From assembly GCA_023392535.1 (NCBI GenBank), contig JAEVYY010000031.1:30653-94652 (forward strand): a DNA stretch of 64,000 nucleotides, in the 5' to 3' direction. The DNA comes from Bacillota bacterium. Its GTDB lineage: Bacteria; Bacillota; Clostridia; Lachnospirales; Lachnospiraceae. Numbering within the stretch: the stretch's first letter is position 1; each line of letters opens with the position of its first letter. This document shows, piece by piece, positions 44,064 through 52,916 of the stretch. Position numbers and translations under genes: made by a program. The notes under the pieces are model-generated. The model saw only the letters and a list, made by a program, of their open reading frames with translations. It was not told the DNA's origin and did not search any database.

Positions 44064-44093
44064 TACGTTATTGAAATGAATACATGTGATTGC

Positions 44094-44127
44094 AAAGTAT
44101 ACTGTGAAATACGGTATACTTTGTTTC
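44094..44127 (+). terminator. Terminator after gpmI
   Basis: CAAAGTATAC (44094-44103) pairs with GTATACTTTG (44115-44124), followed by TTT. Confidence 0.75.
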
Positions 44128-44172
44128 ATATCTGTGAGAATTTTTGTAAATACATATAAGGGGATGGAAGAA

Positions 44173-44856
44173 ATGTTAGGAACATTTGTAAATACGATTG
44201 CAGTTATCATTGGCGCTGGTATTGGACTTTTTATGAAACGTGGATTATCAGAAAAAATAGCGGATACCTTAATGAAGGGACTTGGACTATGTACCCTGTA
44301 CTTAGGGATAACAGGTTCTCTAAAAGGAGAACATTCATTAATCATGATCATTTCTATCGTGATTGGAGCTTTGGTCGGAGAGGGAATTGACTTGGATCTT
44401 AGAATCCGACAGTTGGGTGAGTTTTTGGAGATGAAATTCAGGAGTAAAGATGGAACCAAAGTTTCAATTGCAGAGGGATTCGTAACTTCAAGTCTTTTGT
44501 TTTGTGTGGGCGCGATGGCGATTGTTGGTTCTCTGCAAAGTGGGTTGTCAGGAAATCATGAAATGCTTTTTAATAAATCGATTCTGGATTTTGTAGCAGC
44601 TATTATTTTTGCTTCTTCTCTTGGAGTTGGAGTAGTATTCGCAGCCGGATTTGTTTTTTTATACCAAGGTTCCATTACTTTGCTTGCACAATGGATTTCC
44701 CCTTTTTTGACAGAATCAGTAATCAATGAAATGACTTTAGTAGGTTCAATCATTATTATTGGTTTATCTTTCAATATGCTGGGAATCACAAAATTAAAAG
44801 TAATGAACTATGTACCAGGCATTTTTATACCGATACTATTAAGTAGGTTTTTATAA
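44173..44856 (+). CDS. DUF554 membrane protein
   Basis: The 227-residue polytopic protein (about six spans) starts MLGTFVNTIAVIIGAGIGLF and contains IIIGALVGEGIDLDLRIRQLG, EGFVTSSLLFCVGAMAIVGSLQSGLSGNHE and LGITKLKVMNYVPGIFIP, all typical of DUF554 (YdfK/YqgA). Its function is not established; it may be a transporter. ATG 44173 is chosen because the family begins there and GGGGATGG precedes it; the longer ORF from 44086 overlaps the gpmI terminator. Confidence 0.85.
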   Translation: MLGTFVNTIAVIIGAGIGLFMKRGLSEKIADTLMKGLGLCTLYLGITGSLKGEHSLIMIISIVIGALVGEGIDLDLRIRQLGEFLEMKFRSKDGTKVSIAEGFVTSSLLFCVGAMAIVGSLQSGLSGNHEMLFNKSILDFVAAIIFASSLGVGVVFAAGFVFLYQGSITLLAQWISPFLTESVINEMTLVGSIIIIGLSFNMLGITKLKVMNYVPGIFIPILLSRFL

Positions 44857-44941
44857 AGAAACAAAAGCTGGGAATGGTTATTTTCCTATTTTTTTGTGCA
44901 TACTACAAAGAAATGAATAAATGAATTTGTAGGAGGCGTGT

Positions 44942-46258
44942 ATGCAGCAATTTTTGGAAATAACAGATGTCAGAGCAAGAGAAATTCTAGATTCGAGAGG
45001 GAATCCGACAGTTGAGGCAGAGGTGACGGTAGAAGGTTATATAACCGGTAGGGCTGCCGTTCCTTCGGGCGCATCGACAGGAAGATTTGAAGCAGTTGAA
45101 TTAAGAGATGCAGAAGTCCGATACTTTGGACTTGGTGTTGAAAAAGCAGTTAAAAATGTAAATGAAAAATTAAAGAATGTGCTTGTTGGTAAAAATGCAT
45201 TACAGCAGAATACCATTGATAGTATTTTGATTGAGACAGATGGTACGGATAACAAAGGGAATGTAGGAGCAAATGCGACATTAGGAGTATCAATGGCCTG
45301 TGCAAGAGCAGCAGCCAATGCACTTGAAATGCCACTGTATCAATATTTAGGCGGAAGTAATGCAAAAAGACTACCGGTTCCCATGATGAATATTTTAAAT
45401 GGTGGGTGTCATGCTGCTAACACAGTTGATTTTCAGGAATTTATGATTATGCCAGTAGCTGCAACTTGTTTTCGGGAAGGGCTTAGAATCTGTGCCGAGA
45501 TTTATCATAATCTGAAAAAAATTCTAAAAGATAGAGGTCTGTCAACAGGAGTAGGGGATGAGGGCGGTTTTGCACCGGATTTGCCAAATGCTTTTGCTGT
45601 ATTAGATATGATCCTGATAGCGGTGGAGGCAGCAGGTTATAAGGCAGGAGAAGATATTAAAATTGCACTTGACGTTGCAGCAAGTGAATTGTACGACGAA
45701 AATGATGGTATGTATCATTTTCCAGGGGAAACCAAACTTAAGAATGCAGAAGAAGAGGGCGGCGAAGTAGTGCGGGATACCTCTGAGATGATTGCTTATT
45801 ATGAAGAGTTGATTGAAAAATATCCAATTTGTTCCATAGAAGACGGACTTGCAGAAGATGACTGGGATGGATGGAAAGAGTTGACAAAGAGAATCGGAGA
45901 CAAAGTTCAGTTGGTAGGAGACGATTTGTTTGTTACAAACCCAAAACGTTTGGATGCAGGGATTAAATTAGGAGTAGCCAATGCGATCCTCGTAAAAGTA
46001 AATCAAATTGGTACCGTTTCAGAAGCTATGGATGCTATCGAATTGGCAAAATCGAATGGATATCATGCAGTGGTTTCCCATCGTTCAGGCGAAACGGAAG
46101 ACACTTTTATTGCAGATCTCGCAGTCGCAGTAAATGCTGGTCAGATTAAGACGGGGGCGCCTTGTAGAGCCGAGAGAACTGCGAAATATAATCAGTTGCT
46201 GCGAATTGAAGATTCCATAGGAATTGTTTCTGAATATAAAACACCATTTGAACGTTAA
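44942..46258 (+). CDS. eno: Enolase
   Basis: The 438-residue enzyme converts 2-phosphoglycerate to PEP. It has ILDSRGNPTVEAEV, SGASTGRFEAVELRD, GDEGGFAPDLP, SIEDGLAEDDWDGW, GDDLFVTNPKRL, the catalytic Lys in NAILVKVNQIGT, and SHRSGETED. TAGGAGG precedes the ATG. It completes the lower-glycolysis set begun with gap-pgk-tpiA. Confidence 0.98.
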   Translation: MQQFLEITDVRAREILDSRGNPTVEAEVTVEGYITGRAAVPSGASTGRFEAVELRDAEVRYFGLGVEKAVKNVNEKLKNVLVGKNALQQNTIDSILIETDGTDNKGNVGANATLGVSMACARAAANALEMPLYQYLGGSNAKRLPVPMMNILNGGCHAANTVDFQEFMIMPVAATCFREGLRICAEIYHNLKKILKDRGLSTGVGDEGGFAPDLPNAFAVLDMILIAVEAAGYKAGEDIKIALDVAASELYDENDGMYHFPGETKLKNAEEEGGEVVRDTSEMIAYYEELIEKYPICSIEDGLAEDDWDGWKELTKRIGDKVQLVGDDLFVTNPKRLDAGIKLGVANAILVKVNQIGTVSEAMDAIELAKSNGYHAVVSHRSGETEDTFIADLAVAVNAGQIKTGAPCRAERTAKYNQLLRIEDSIGIVSEYKTPFER

Positions 46259-46300
46259 TGGTAAGCCTATACTTGGAGTTGTAAAAGTATTCCAAAAGAA

Positions 46301-46328
46301 TTGTAAAAATAAGTTGATAATATAGAAT
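46301..46328 (+). promoter_or_regulatory. Possible promoter of secG
   Basis: TTGTAA (46301-46306), 16 bases, TAGAAT (46323-46328). Confidence 0.4.
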
Positions 46329-46373
46329 GCTTGTGTTACACTTAATATTGCTTTGATATTAGGAGGTTTAGTA

Positions 46374-46613
46374 ATGGGAATATTTAGACTTATTTTAACT
46401 ATAATTTTTATATTGGTATGTATTGCTTTGACGATATTAGTATTAATGCAAGAAGGAAAATCAGCAGGGTTAGGCGCCATCAGTGGAGCAGCAGAATCTT
46501 ATTGGGGTAAAAACAAAGGTCGTTCTATGGAAGGGTTGCTTGTGAAGATTACAACAGCTCTGGCGATAGGATTTATTGTATTAGCTGCAGTTTTGAACAT
46601 CCCTAGATTTTAG
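46374..46613 (+). CDS. secG: Protein translocase subunit SecG
   Basis: The 79-residue protein has two membrane spans around the hallmark loop VLMQEGKSAGLGAISGAAESYWGKNKGRSMEG. SecG is the accessory subunit of the SecYEG channel. ATG 46374 follows TTAGGAGG; the in-frame ATG 46353 lies before that site. secG-rnr-smpB-ssrA is a conserved Firmicutes order. Confidence 0.95.
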   Translation: MGIFRLILTIIFILVCIALTILVLMQEGKSAGLGAISGAAESYWGKNKGRSMEGLLVKITTALAIGFIVLAAVLNIPRF

Positions 46614-46624
46614 ATTTGTTAATG

Positions 46625-46651
46625 AACACTCTTGCAAAAGAGTGTTTTTTT
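46625..46651 (+). terminator. Terminator after secG
   Basis: AACACTCTT (46625-46633), a 4-base loop, AAGAGTGTT (46638-46646), then TTTTT. rnr starts 30 bases later, so read-through or a hidden promoter must serve rnr. Confidence 0.9.
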
Positions 46652-46680
46652 AATTAATAGGAAAAAGTGTTGAGGGAAAA

Positions 46681-48819
46681 ATGAAAAAGAAAAGCAAAGA
46701 AGAGAGAAAAGAAATCGTATGTGAATTATTAAATGATCCTCTGTATGTTCCGATGAAAGAAAAAGAACTGGCAGTGGTGCTTCAGGTCCTTAAGAAAGAT
46801 AGAGAAGAATTTCATCTCATGCTGGATGAGCTTTTGACAGAAGGCAAGGTTGAGATGACGAAACGAGGCAAGTATAGAAAACCAGAAGGTGAATTGTTAA
46901 TTGGTGTCTTTATCAGTCATCCCAAAGGATTTGGCTTTGTAGAGATTGAAGGCAGAACGGAAGATCTCTATATTCCGGAAAGTAGAGTAAATGGAGCGTT
47001 TCACAATGACACGGTTCAGATTGCGTTGTTGCCAGGTCAACGGGGCAAGAGACAGGAAGCGGAAGTTACAAAGATAATCAATCATGGAATTACTACCATT
47101 GTCGGTACGTATGAGCAGAGTAAAAATTTTGGTTTTGTGGTCCCTGATCATACCAAAATGGCATCCGACATTTTTATTTCCAGAGAGCGTTCTAAAGGAG
47201 CGGTGAACGGTCATAAAGTGGTAGTAGAGATTACTGATTATGGGAAGAACGGCAAAAAACCGGAAGGTAAAATAGTTGAGATACTTGGACATATAGATGA
47301 TCCGGGCGTGGATATTATGTCCATTGTAAAAGGGTTCGATCTTCCAGTGGAATTTGGTGAAAAGATTATGCATCAGGTAGAGCGTATTCCGAATTATGTG
47401 CAGGAAGCAGATCAGGAAGGGCGTATGGATCTACGGGATGTGCAAATGGTGACGATTGACGGAGAAGATGCAAAGGATCTGGATGATGCGGTAAGTCTTT
47501 CTAAGGAAGGTGAGAACTATATCCTAGGCGTCCATATTGCAGATGTAGCAAATTATGTGCAAGAGAATTCTGCGCTTGATCGAGAAGCACTTCTCAGAGG
47601 GACGAGTGTCTATTTGGTAGATAGGGTGATTCCAATGCTCCCGCACCAGTTGTCAAATGGTATCTGTTCCTTAAATCAAGGGGTGGAGAGGCTGGCATTA
47701 AGCTGTATTATGACGATTACCCCCGAAGGAGAGATTACGGATCATAAGATTGCCGAAACGGTGATTTGTGTGGATAGAAGAATGAACTATACCGATGTGG
47801 CCAAAATACTGACCGATAAGGATGAATCCGTGATTCAAGAATATGAGGCTTTGGTTCCGATGTTTCAAGACATGGAAAAGCTTGCGAAAATTCTTCGGAA
47901 AAAGAGGAAAAAGAGAGGTTCCATTGATTTTGATTTTCCAGAGAGTAAGATTATTTTGGATAAAGAAGGACATCCAATTGATATTAAGCCATATGATCGA
48001 AATGTAGCCACAAAAATTATTGAAGATTTTATGCTTGCGGCAAATGAAACCATTGCACAACATTTTTTCTGGCTCGAATTGCCATTTGTATACCGAACAC
48101 ATGATACACCGGATTCTGAGAAAATAAAGAAATTGAGCCTCTTTATTAGAAATTTTGGATATTCTATGAAAACCACACAAGAAGAAGTGCATCCAAAAGA
48201 ACTTCAGAAACTATTGGCCAAGATAGATGGAACGCCGGAAGAGTCACTGATTAGTCGTCTGACGCTTAGAAGTATGAAGCAGGCAAAATATACTACGGAT
48301 TGTACTGGGCACTTTGGACTGGCATGTGAATATTATTGTCATTTCACCTCACCAATCAGGAGATATCCGGATTTGCAGATCCATAGAATTATTAAAGATA
48401 GTATTAGAAATAGAATGAATGAGAAAAAAATAGATCAATACAAAGCCAGATTGCCGGAAGTGGCGAAACACTCCTCTGAAATGGAAAGAAGAGCAGATGA
48501 AGCGGAACGCGAAACGGATAAGCTGAAAAAAGTGGAGTTTATGGAAGACAAAATCGGCGAAGTATTTGAAGGCGTTATATCCGGTATCACAAACTGGGGC
48601 ATTTATGTGGAATTGCCAAATACAGTGGAAGGTATGGTACGCGTGGCAGATCTTCCAGATGATTATTTCTGCTATGATGAGAATGCCTTTGAGATGGTAG
48701 GACAGGGAACTGGTAAGAAGTATAAATTGGGGGAAAAAATCGTTGTTCAGGTATATGAAGCAGATAAGATCGCAAGAACCATAGATTTTGTAATACCAAG
48801 GCAGGAGGAAGAAGAGTAG
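46681..48819 (+). CDS. rnr: Ribonuclease R
   Basis: The 712-residue 3'-5' exoribonuclease degrades structured RNA and takes part in tmRNA quality control. Order: an N-terminal winged helix, cold-shock domains (ISHPKGFGFVEIEG; KNFGFVVPDH), the RNB catalytic domain with DGEDAKDLDDAVSL (metal Asp residues) and FTSPIRRYPDLQIHR, and a C-terminal S1 domain (GEVFEGVISGITNWGIYVEL). GAGGG precedes the ATG. smpB follows 2 bases after its stop. Confidence 0.97.
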   Translation: MKKKSKEERKEIVCELLNDPLYVPMKEKELAVVLQVLKKDREEFHLMLDELLTEGKVEMTKRGKYRKPEGELLIGVFISHPKGFGFVEIEGRTEDLYIPESRVNGAFHNDTVQIALLPGQRGKRQEAEVTKIINHGITTIVGTYEQSKNFGFVVPDHTKMASDIFISRERSKGAVNGHKVVVEITDYGKNGKKPEGKIVEILGHIDDPGVDIMSIVKGFDLPVEFGEKIMHQVERIPNYVQEADQEGRMDLRDVQMVTIDGEDAKDLDDAVSLSKEGENYILGVHIADVANYVQENSALDREALLRGTSVYLVDRVIPMLPHQLSNGICSLNQGVERLALSCIMTITPEGEITDHKIAETVICVDRRMNYTDVAKILTDKDESVIQEYEALVPMFQDMEKLAKILRKKRKKRGSIDFDFPESKIILDKEGHPIDIKPYDRNVATKIIEDFMLAANETIAQHFFWLELPFVYRTHDTPDSEKIKKLSLFIRNFGYSMKTTQEEVHPKELQKLLAKIDGTPEESLISRLTLRSMKQAKYTTDCTGHFGLACEYYCHFTSPIRRYPDLQIHRIIKDSIRNRMNEKKIDQYKARLPEVAKHSSEMERRADEAERETDKLKKVEFMEDKIGEVFEGVISGITNWGIYVELPNTVEGMVRVADLPDDYFCYDENAFEMVGQGTGKKYKLGEKIVVQVYEADKIARTIDFVIPRQEEEE

Positions 48820-48821
48820 TT

Positions 48822-49289
48822 ATGGCGAAGGAACAAAGTATGAAATTGGTTGCCAATAATAAAAAAGCATACCACGATTACTTTATCGAAGAGAAATATG
48901 AGACGGGTGTTGTATTGCATGGAACCGAGGTCAAGTCTTTGCGCCTCGGAAAGTGCAGCATTAAGGAAGCATTTGTGAGGATTGAAAAGGGGGAAGTGTT
49001 TGTCTACGGCATGCACATCAGTCCTTATGAAAAAGGTAATATTTTTAATAAAGATCCAATGCGTGCTAAGAAATTGATGATGCATAAATATGAGATTTTT
49101 AAATTATCCGGAAAGCTCGCGGAACAGGGATTTACCTTAGTGCCATTACAGGTCTATTTTAAAAATGGAAGGGCAAAAGTAGAAATCGGTCTGGCAAAAG
49201 GTAAGAAGCTATATGATAAGCGACAAGATATAGCAAAAAAGGATCAAAGAAGAGAAGCAGAGAAGGATTTTAAAATTAAAAATTTATAA
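48822..49289 (+). CDS. smpB: SsrA-binding protein SmpB
   Basis: The 155-residue OB-fold protein brings tmRNA to stalled ribosomes. It has NKKAYHDYFIEEKYETGVVLHGTEVKSLR, GKCSIKEAFVRIEKGEVFVYGMHISPYEKGN, LVPLQVYFKNGRAKVEIGLAKGKKLYDKR and the basic C-terminal tail. Its ribosome site (AGGAGG) lies within rnr, indicating coupling. The tmRNA gene follows. Confidence 0.97.
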   Translation: MAKEQSMKLVANNKKAYHDYFIEEKYETGVVLHGTEVKSLRLGKCSIKEAFVRIEKGEVFVYGMHISPYEKGNIFNKDPMRAKKLMMHKYEIFKLSGKLAEQGFTLVPLQVYFKNGRAKVEIGLAKGKKLYDKRQDIAKKDQRREAEKDFKIKNL

Positions 49290-49294
49290 ATGGA

Positions 49295-49323
49295 TTGACC
49301 TAATGAAATGAAAGTAATATAAT
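49295..49323 (+). promoter_or_regulatory. Promoter of ssrA
   Basis: TTGACC (49295-49300), 17 bases, TATAAT (49318-49323). The precursor would be trimmed to the mature 5' end at 49370. Confidence 0.85.
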
Positions 49324-49369
49324 GATATGTACTCTCTTTTTCAGGAGAAGAGGCCTTATCATTAGATAA

Positions 49370-49704
49370 GGGGTAGTCAAGGTTTCGACGGGGATTTTGA
49401 AGCTGGAGAAGCAAGCCGTTGCGACACGTTAATCGCAAAATTAAATTTAAACGCTGAAGATAATTTAGCTTACGCTGCCTAGTGGCAGCTGTCAGTCTTA
49501 GGGTACCTATCCTTTAAGAATCTGGCATCGACTAGATAGGAAACGACGTATGCTAAGCTTTGCACATACGGGCGTATCATGAAGCTACTGAAAGTAGGAG
49601 GGTGTTAATCTCCGCTTACCAGAGGGAATGAAAAAGGATTAACTAAGCTTGTAGAAGTACAGGGGATGGGTCTTCGGACACGGGTTCGACTCCCGTCTAC
49701 TCCA
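49370..49704 (+). ncRNA. ssrA: Transfer-messenger RNA (tmRNA)
   Basis: The 335-nt tmRNA has an acceptor stem GGGGTAG (49370-49376) pairing with CTACTCC (49697-49703) and discriminator A at 49704; CCA is not encoded. The 5' end has the tRNA-like TCAAGGTTTCGACGGGG, and the 3' T-arm reads CGGGTTCGACTCCCG. The tag reading frame starts at GCA 49435 and ends at TAG 49480-49482, encoding AKLNLNAEDNLAYAA. The tag directs proteins from stalled ribosomes to proteolysis, working with SmpB and RNase R encoded upstream. Confidence 0.97.
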
Positions 49705-49708
49705 TACC

Positions 49709-49740
49709 AAACACCGCAAAATATGCGGTGTTTTTATTTT
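49709..49740 (+). terminator. Terminator of ssrA
   Basis: AACACCGCA pairs with TGCGGTGTT across a short AT loop, then TTTATTTT. Confidence 0.9.
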
Positions 49741-49856
49741 TCATGTTGCATCTTTGAAAATTATTTTTTTGGCTATTGCCATTAAAAGTTCCTAAAGGAG
49801 CGGTTCTTATACATATTTATAATACAGAAGACAAAACGAGACACTGCTGTTAATCA

Positions 49857-49886
49857 TTGCAATCTCCTTATTGCTTAGGCTATAAT
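49857..49886 (+). promoter_or_regulatory. Promoter of the small unknown gene
   Basis: TTGCAA (49857-49862), 18 bases, TATAAT (49881-49886). Confidence 0.6.
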
Positions 49887-49925
49887 AAATGCAACTGGTA
49901 CAGATTGAAGCTCTAGGAGAATGAA

Positions 49926-50159
49926 ATGGAATTTAAAGATCTAAGAGATGCAAAAATTTTAATGTCAAATTTAGCTCGTTTAGTTGGGGATACTAACAAA
50001 TATTATAAAGATTTTGTTTGGTTTAGTAATATAAATTATACAACTATTTCTGAATATCAGGGTGAATTAAAACTATTTTTATATAAAATTATAGTTCAAA
50101 ATGATATTCCTGCCATGAATGAGGAAGTTACTAGTTTATATGAATGGTTAAGTAGCTAA
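49926..50159 (+). CDS. Small protein of unknown function
   Basis: I do not recognise this 77-residue protein (MEFKDLRDAKILMSNLARLVGDTNKYY...). It is soluble and mostly helical by composition, with aromatic-rich stretches (YYKDFVWFSNINYTT) and a C-terminal EEVTSLYEWLSS. A consensus promoter upstream and TAGGAG before the ATG argue that it is real. It is the first gene after ssrA, in a stretch of decayed genes. Confidence 0.6.
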   Translation: MEFKDLRDAKILMSNLARLVGDTNKYYKDFVWFSNINYTTISEYQGELKLFLYKIIVQNDIPAMNEEVTSLYEWLSS

Positions 50160-50194
50160 ATTTTGATTACTGATAAAGCAACAGGAAAAGATAG

Positions 50195-50443
50195 TTCAAA
50201 TGTGAGATTGCTTTTGGTGAAGTGGAAGCACAGCCAAAGTATCAGATCAAAGATACGATGCGAAAATTTTTTGATGAGCCTCAAAACTATGAGCCGGGGA
50301 CAGGAGCAGACTCTTTTTCAGAGCTATCTGACCGTGTCACAGGTTTTTTGAAAGAATTAGTAGAGAAACCATATGAAAATGTACTGGTTCTTTCTCATGG
50401 AGCATCAATTGCTTCTATGCTTCTTTTTATTTATTTAAGCTGA
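50195..50443 (+). pseudogene. Histidine-phosphatase (phosphoglycerate-mutase superfamily) remnant
   Basis: Codons from about 50195 read FKCEIAFGEVEAQPKYQIKD, like the family's REI-x-FG-x-xEG segment. They continue through FFDEPQNYEPGTGADSFSELSDRVTGFLKELV to the second catalytic motif VLVLSHGASIASML. The N-terminal phosphate-binding RHG-x-T block is missing, a TAG (50192-50194) stands just upstream in frame, and the C terminus breaks off after FIYLS. It is therefore a truncated, inactive copy. The GTG at 50222 is only an internal codon. Confidence 0.75.
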
Positions 50444-50512
50444 TACAAATTGATAATTCATAAGCCAAACTCTATTGGCGTGATTTGAAAGAGGAAAGGA
50501 ACGGAGCCCTAA

Positions 50513-51604
50513 ATGAAAACTTTATTTGAAGAAACTAAATTAGGAAATATCAATATTAAAAATCGCTTTGTAAGAAGTGCAACATGGGAGAACATGACAA
50601 CAGAGGACTCGCATATTACTGATAGACTATATAAGATCTATGAAAATTTAGCAGCAAATGAGATAGGATTAATAATAACAGGGTACGCAAATGTGGTGAA
50701 GGAGGAGCAGCCTAATCCTGGAATGATGGGGATTTATGAAGACTCATTTATTAATGAATATCAGAAGCTGACAAGTTTAGTCCACAATTATGGATCAAAA
50801 ATCATTATGCAGATTGCTTATGGTGGAACTAAAACCACCTTTAATATTGGTGAAAGAGTTATTTATGCACCAGGTGATATACCAGAAAAAAGTACAAATG
50901 TTGTTGGTAAAGCGATGTCTAAAGATGATATTAGTTATATAGTAAATGCTTTTGCTGATGCAGGAAAAAGAGTTCAGGAATCAGGTTTTGATGGTGTGGA
51001 AATACATGCTGCTCATACATACTTAATAAATCAATTCTTAAGTCCTTATTACAACAATAGAACTGATGAATATGGTGGAAGTTTAGAAAACAGAATGAGA
51101 TTTTTACTTGAAATATATTATAAAATGAGAGAAAAGGTCGGAAATGATTTTCCTATCATAGTCAAACTGACCGCAAGTGACTTTTTTGCAGGTGGATTAA
51201 CCTTCGATGAAACTAGAATGATCTGTAAGAAATTGGAGGAAATAGGGATAGATGCAATTGAAATCACAGGTAATATTCATGGAAAAGCAAGATCAATGGT
51301 GGGAGAAATGTTTGATGGCTATGCAATTCAAGCTGAGGGATATTTTCTTGAATATGCAAAAATTATAAGCGATGAGATCGACATCCCAGTCATTACGGTT
51401 GGAGGTTTTAGAAATATTGATAAGATAGAAAAAATATTAAATGAGACTAATATAGATTATTTTGCAATGTCAAGACCACTTCTTGCAGAGCCATTTTTAA
51501 TAAAAAGATGGAAAGATGGCGATTACAAACCTGCAATATGTGTCAGATGTTCAAAGTGCAGGACTTCGGAAGGAAATTATTGTACTGTTTTTAATAGAAA
51601 ATAA
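50513..51604 (+). CDS. Old Yellow Enzyme-family NADH:flavin oxidoreductase
   Basis: The 363-residue FMN barrel enzyme starts LFEETKLGNINIKNRFVRSAT. It has the substrate-binding H-x-x-H in GVEIHAAHTYLINQFLSPYYNNRTDEYGG, followed by SLENRMRFLLEI and VITVGGFRN. Such enzymes reduce activated C=C bonds or nitro groups. The C-terminal CVRCSKCRTSEGNYC is a short Cys cluster, not the long Fe-S domain of 2,4-dienoyl-CoA reductases. CGGAG precedes the ATG. Its natural substrate cannot be read from context. Confidence 0.9.
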   Translation: MKTLFEETKLGNINIKNRFVRSATWENMTTEDSHITDRLYKIYENLAANEIGLIITGYANVVKEEQPNPGMMGIYEDSFINEYQKLTSLVHNYGSKIIMQIAYGGTKTTFNIGERVIYAPGDIPEKSTNVVGKAMSKDDISYIVNAFADAGKRVQESGFDGVEIHAAHTYLINQFLSPYYNNRTDEYGGSLENRMRFLLEIYYKMREKVGNDFPIIVKLTASDFFAGGLTFDETRMICKKLEEIGIDAIEITGNIHGKARSMVGEMFDGYAIQAEGYFLEYAKIISDEIDIPVITVGGFRNIDKIEKILNETNIDYFAMSRPLLAEPFLIKRWKDGDYKPAICVRCSKCRTSEGNYCTVFNRK

Positions 51605-51658
51605 TTCCTTACTACTTTCATTTTCTTATTCATCACATAGCGTAAATGTATTTTATGA

Positions 51659-51687
51659 TTGAAACAAAACTTATTTTTACATATAAT
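51659..51687 (+). promoter_or_regulatory. Promoter of the secreted-protein gene
   Basis: TTGAAA (51659-51664), 17 bases, TATAAT (51682-51687). Confidence 0.75.
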
Positions 51688-51735
51688 TCTTATAATCAGC
51701 GATGAACATATTTAATGGAAAGGAATACTATTCAA

Positions 51736-52626
51736 ATGTATCAATTCAATGAAATAATTAAAAGTTCCAAAATACCATATTTTTTAAGCAAGATTAAAAA
51801 GTCTGCTATATTTTTTTCTGTATTTGCAGCCACTTTCTTTGTGGCACCGATGAGCTGCTTTGCTACAGAAACTGACACCACAGCGGCAAAAATAGAGGGA
51901 TTGAGCCCAGATACGGAGTACCGCTTCGATATAGATGGTGATGGTCAAACAGATGTGATCAAATATCAATCGATAGAAGATGAGAGCAATCACACTTCCA
52001 CTATAAAGCTCTATGTAAATAATGAGCTGGCTTTCAAGAAAACAACGGATGGTATATCATTTTATGTCTCAGTTCTGGATTTAGATCCGAGCGACAAGCA
52101 TCTCAACTTTTATATTGAAAACACAGCAGAATCTGATTATATAGTCACTTCCTTCTTTGCACAGTTTGCGGATAAAAAGCTTAAGACAATAGCCTTTGAA
52201 CCCAAAAAGCTGTTTAAGGACTTCAATTATGTACACTATTTTATACAGGATATCAATGATAACGGCGAATTTAAATTATCAGTTGGTACCCCTATAGTTT
52301 CTTCATCTATTGGTAATTATAATTGTTATGCTACCTTTCAGTATAAAGATGGAAAGATCACAAAGATTCCGGCTAGCTACTATTCCCTTTCAGAAGACTC
52401 CAAAGAATACCCTTATAAGGCCGTAAAGTCCTTTACCGTACAACAAGAAGCCGGTTCAAAGGTTGTTGCATACACGGTTAAGAAAGGTAATACTTTAACC
52501 ATTGATAAAATGTATCTTTCAAAAGCAGGGAAGTTATATTTCAGAATGGTTAACAGCAAAGGCGAGAAAGGTTGGATTCCTAGTGATTTAGAGGATCTAT
52601 TTGAGCAGATTCCTGCGTGGGGCTAA
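51736..52626 (+). CDS. Secreted protein with DxDxDG motif and SH3-like C terminus
   Basis: The 296-residue protein has a signal peptide (hydrophobic about 24-38, likely cut after CFA43). The mature N terminus has FDIDGDGQTDVIKY, a calcium-binding DxDxDG loop of the FG-GAP/dockerin kind. The C terminus (KKGNTLTIDKMYLSK...LYFRMVNSKGEKGWIP) looks like a bacterial SH3 domain that could bind the wall. ATG 51736 follows AAAGGAA; an earlier in-frame ATG at 51715 overlaps that site. Function unknown. Confidence 0.7.
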   Translation: MYQFNEIIKSSKIPYFLSKIKKSAIFFSVFAATFFVAPMSCFATETDTTAAKIEGLSPDTEYRFDIDGDGQTDVIKYQSIEDESNHTSTIKLYVNNELAFKKTTDGISFYVSVLDLDPSDKHLNFYIENTAESDYIVTSFFAQFADKKLKTIAFEPKKLFKDFNYVHYFIQDINDNGEFKLSVGTPIVSSSIGNYNCYATFQYKDGKITKIPASYYSLSEDSKEYPYKAVKSFTVQQEAGSKVVAYTVKKGNTLTIDKMYLSKAGKLYFRMVNSKGEKGWIPSDLEDLFEQIPAWG

Positions 52627-52671
52627 GCACAAAATTCATTTTTTCAATTGACGAAATGCGTATAATATGAT

Positions 52672-52693
52672 ATGTATGATATGTATCATACAT
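52672..52693. promoter_or_regulatory. Perfect palindrome, candidate GntR/YtrA-type operator
   Basis: Arms ATGTATGATA and TATCATACAT are separated by TG. TGTAT...ATACA ends resemble YtrA-subfamily GntR sites. A -35-like TTGACG (52648-52653) and AT-rich -10 candidates lie just upstream. The ABC-ATPase remnant begins directly after it. Confidence 0.5.
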
Positions 52694-52699
52694 TATTTC

Positions 52700-52914
52700 T
52701 TATATATTGAGGCTATTGACAGCAATCTGATTATTATAAGCAACGGGAATAATCTAAAGACCGGGAGCATTGAAGAACTGGTAAAAGCTGTAGAGAGTCA
52801 AATATGGAAAGCCATTATTGTTTAAGAAGTAATATAGATAACATGTCAGTAGAACCTGTTCTGGAAGATTACTACATGTTTGTTAGTGGAGTGCCCGGAA
52901 AGGAAGGATTTTAA
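52700..52914 (+). pseudogene. ABC-transporter ATPase, C-terminal remnants
   Basis: One frame reads YIEAIDSNLIIISNGNNLKT and on to GSIEELVKAVESQIWKAIIV, then TAA (52823-52825); it matches the region after the H-loop of CcmA-type ATPases. A second frame (from about 52840) reads MSVEPVLEDYYMFVSG, the usual C-terminal end of the same family. The Walker A, signature and Walker B parts are absent, and the two pieces are out of frame, so this is a deletion remnant. Confidence 0.7.
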
Positions 52915-52916
52915 TT

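Noticed and set aside
50163..50351. 62-codon plus-strand ORF after the small unknown gene
   Set aside because: It runs in a different frame over the histidine-phosphatase remnant and has no homologue-like features.
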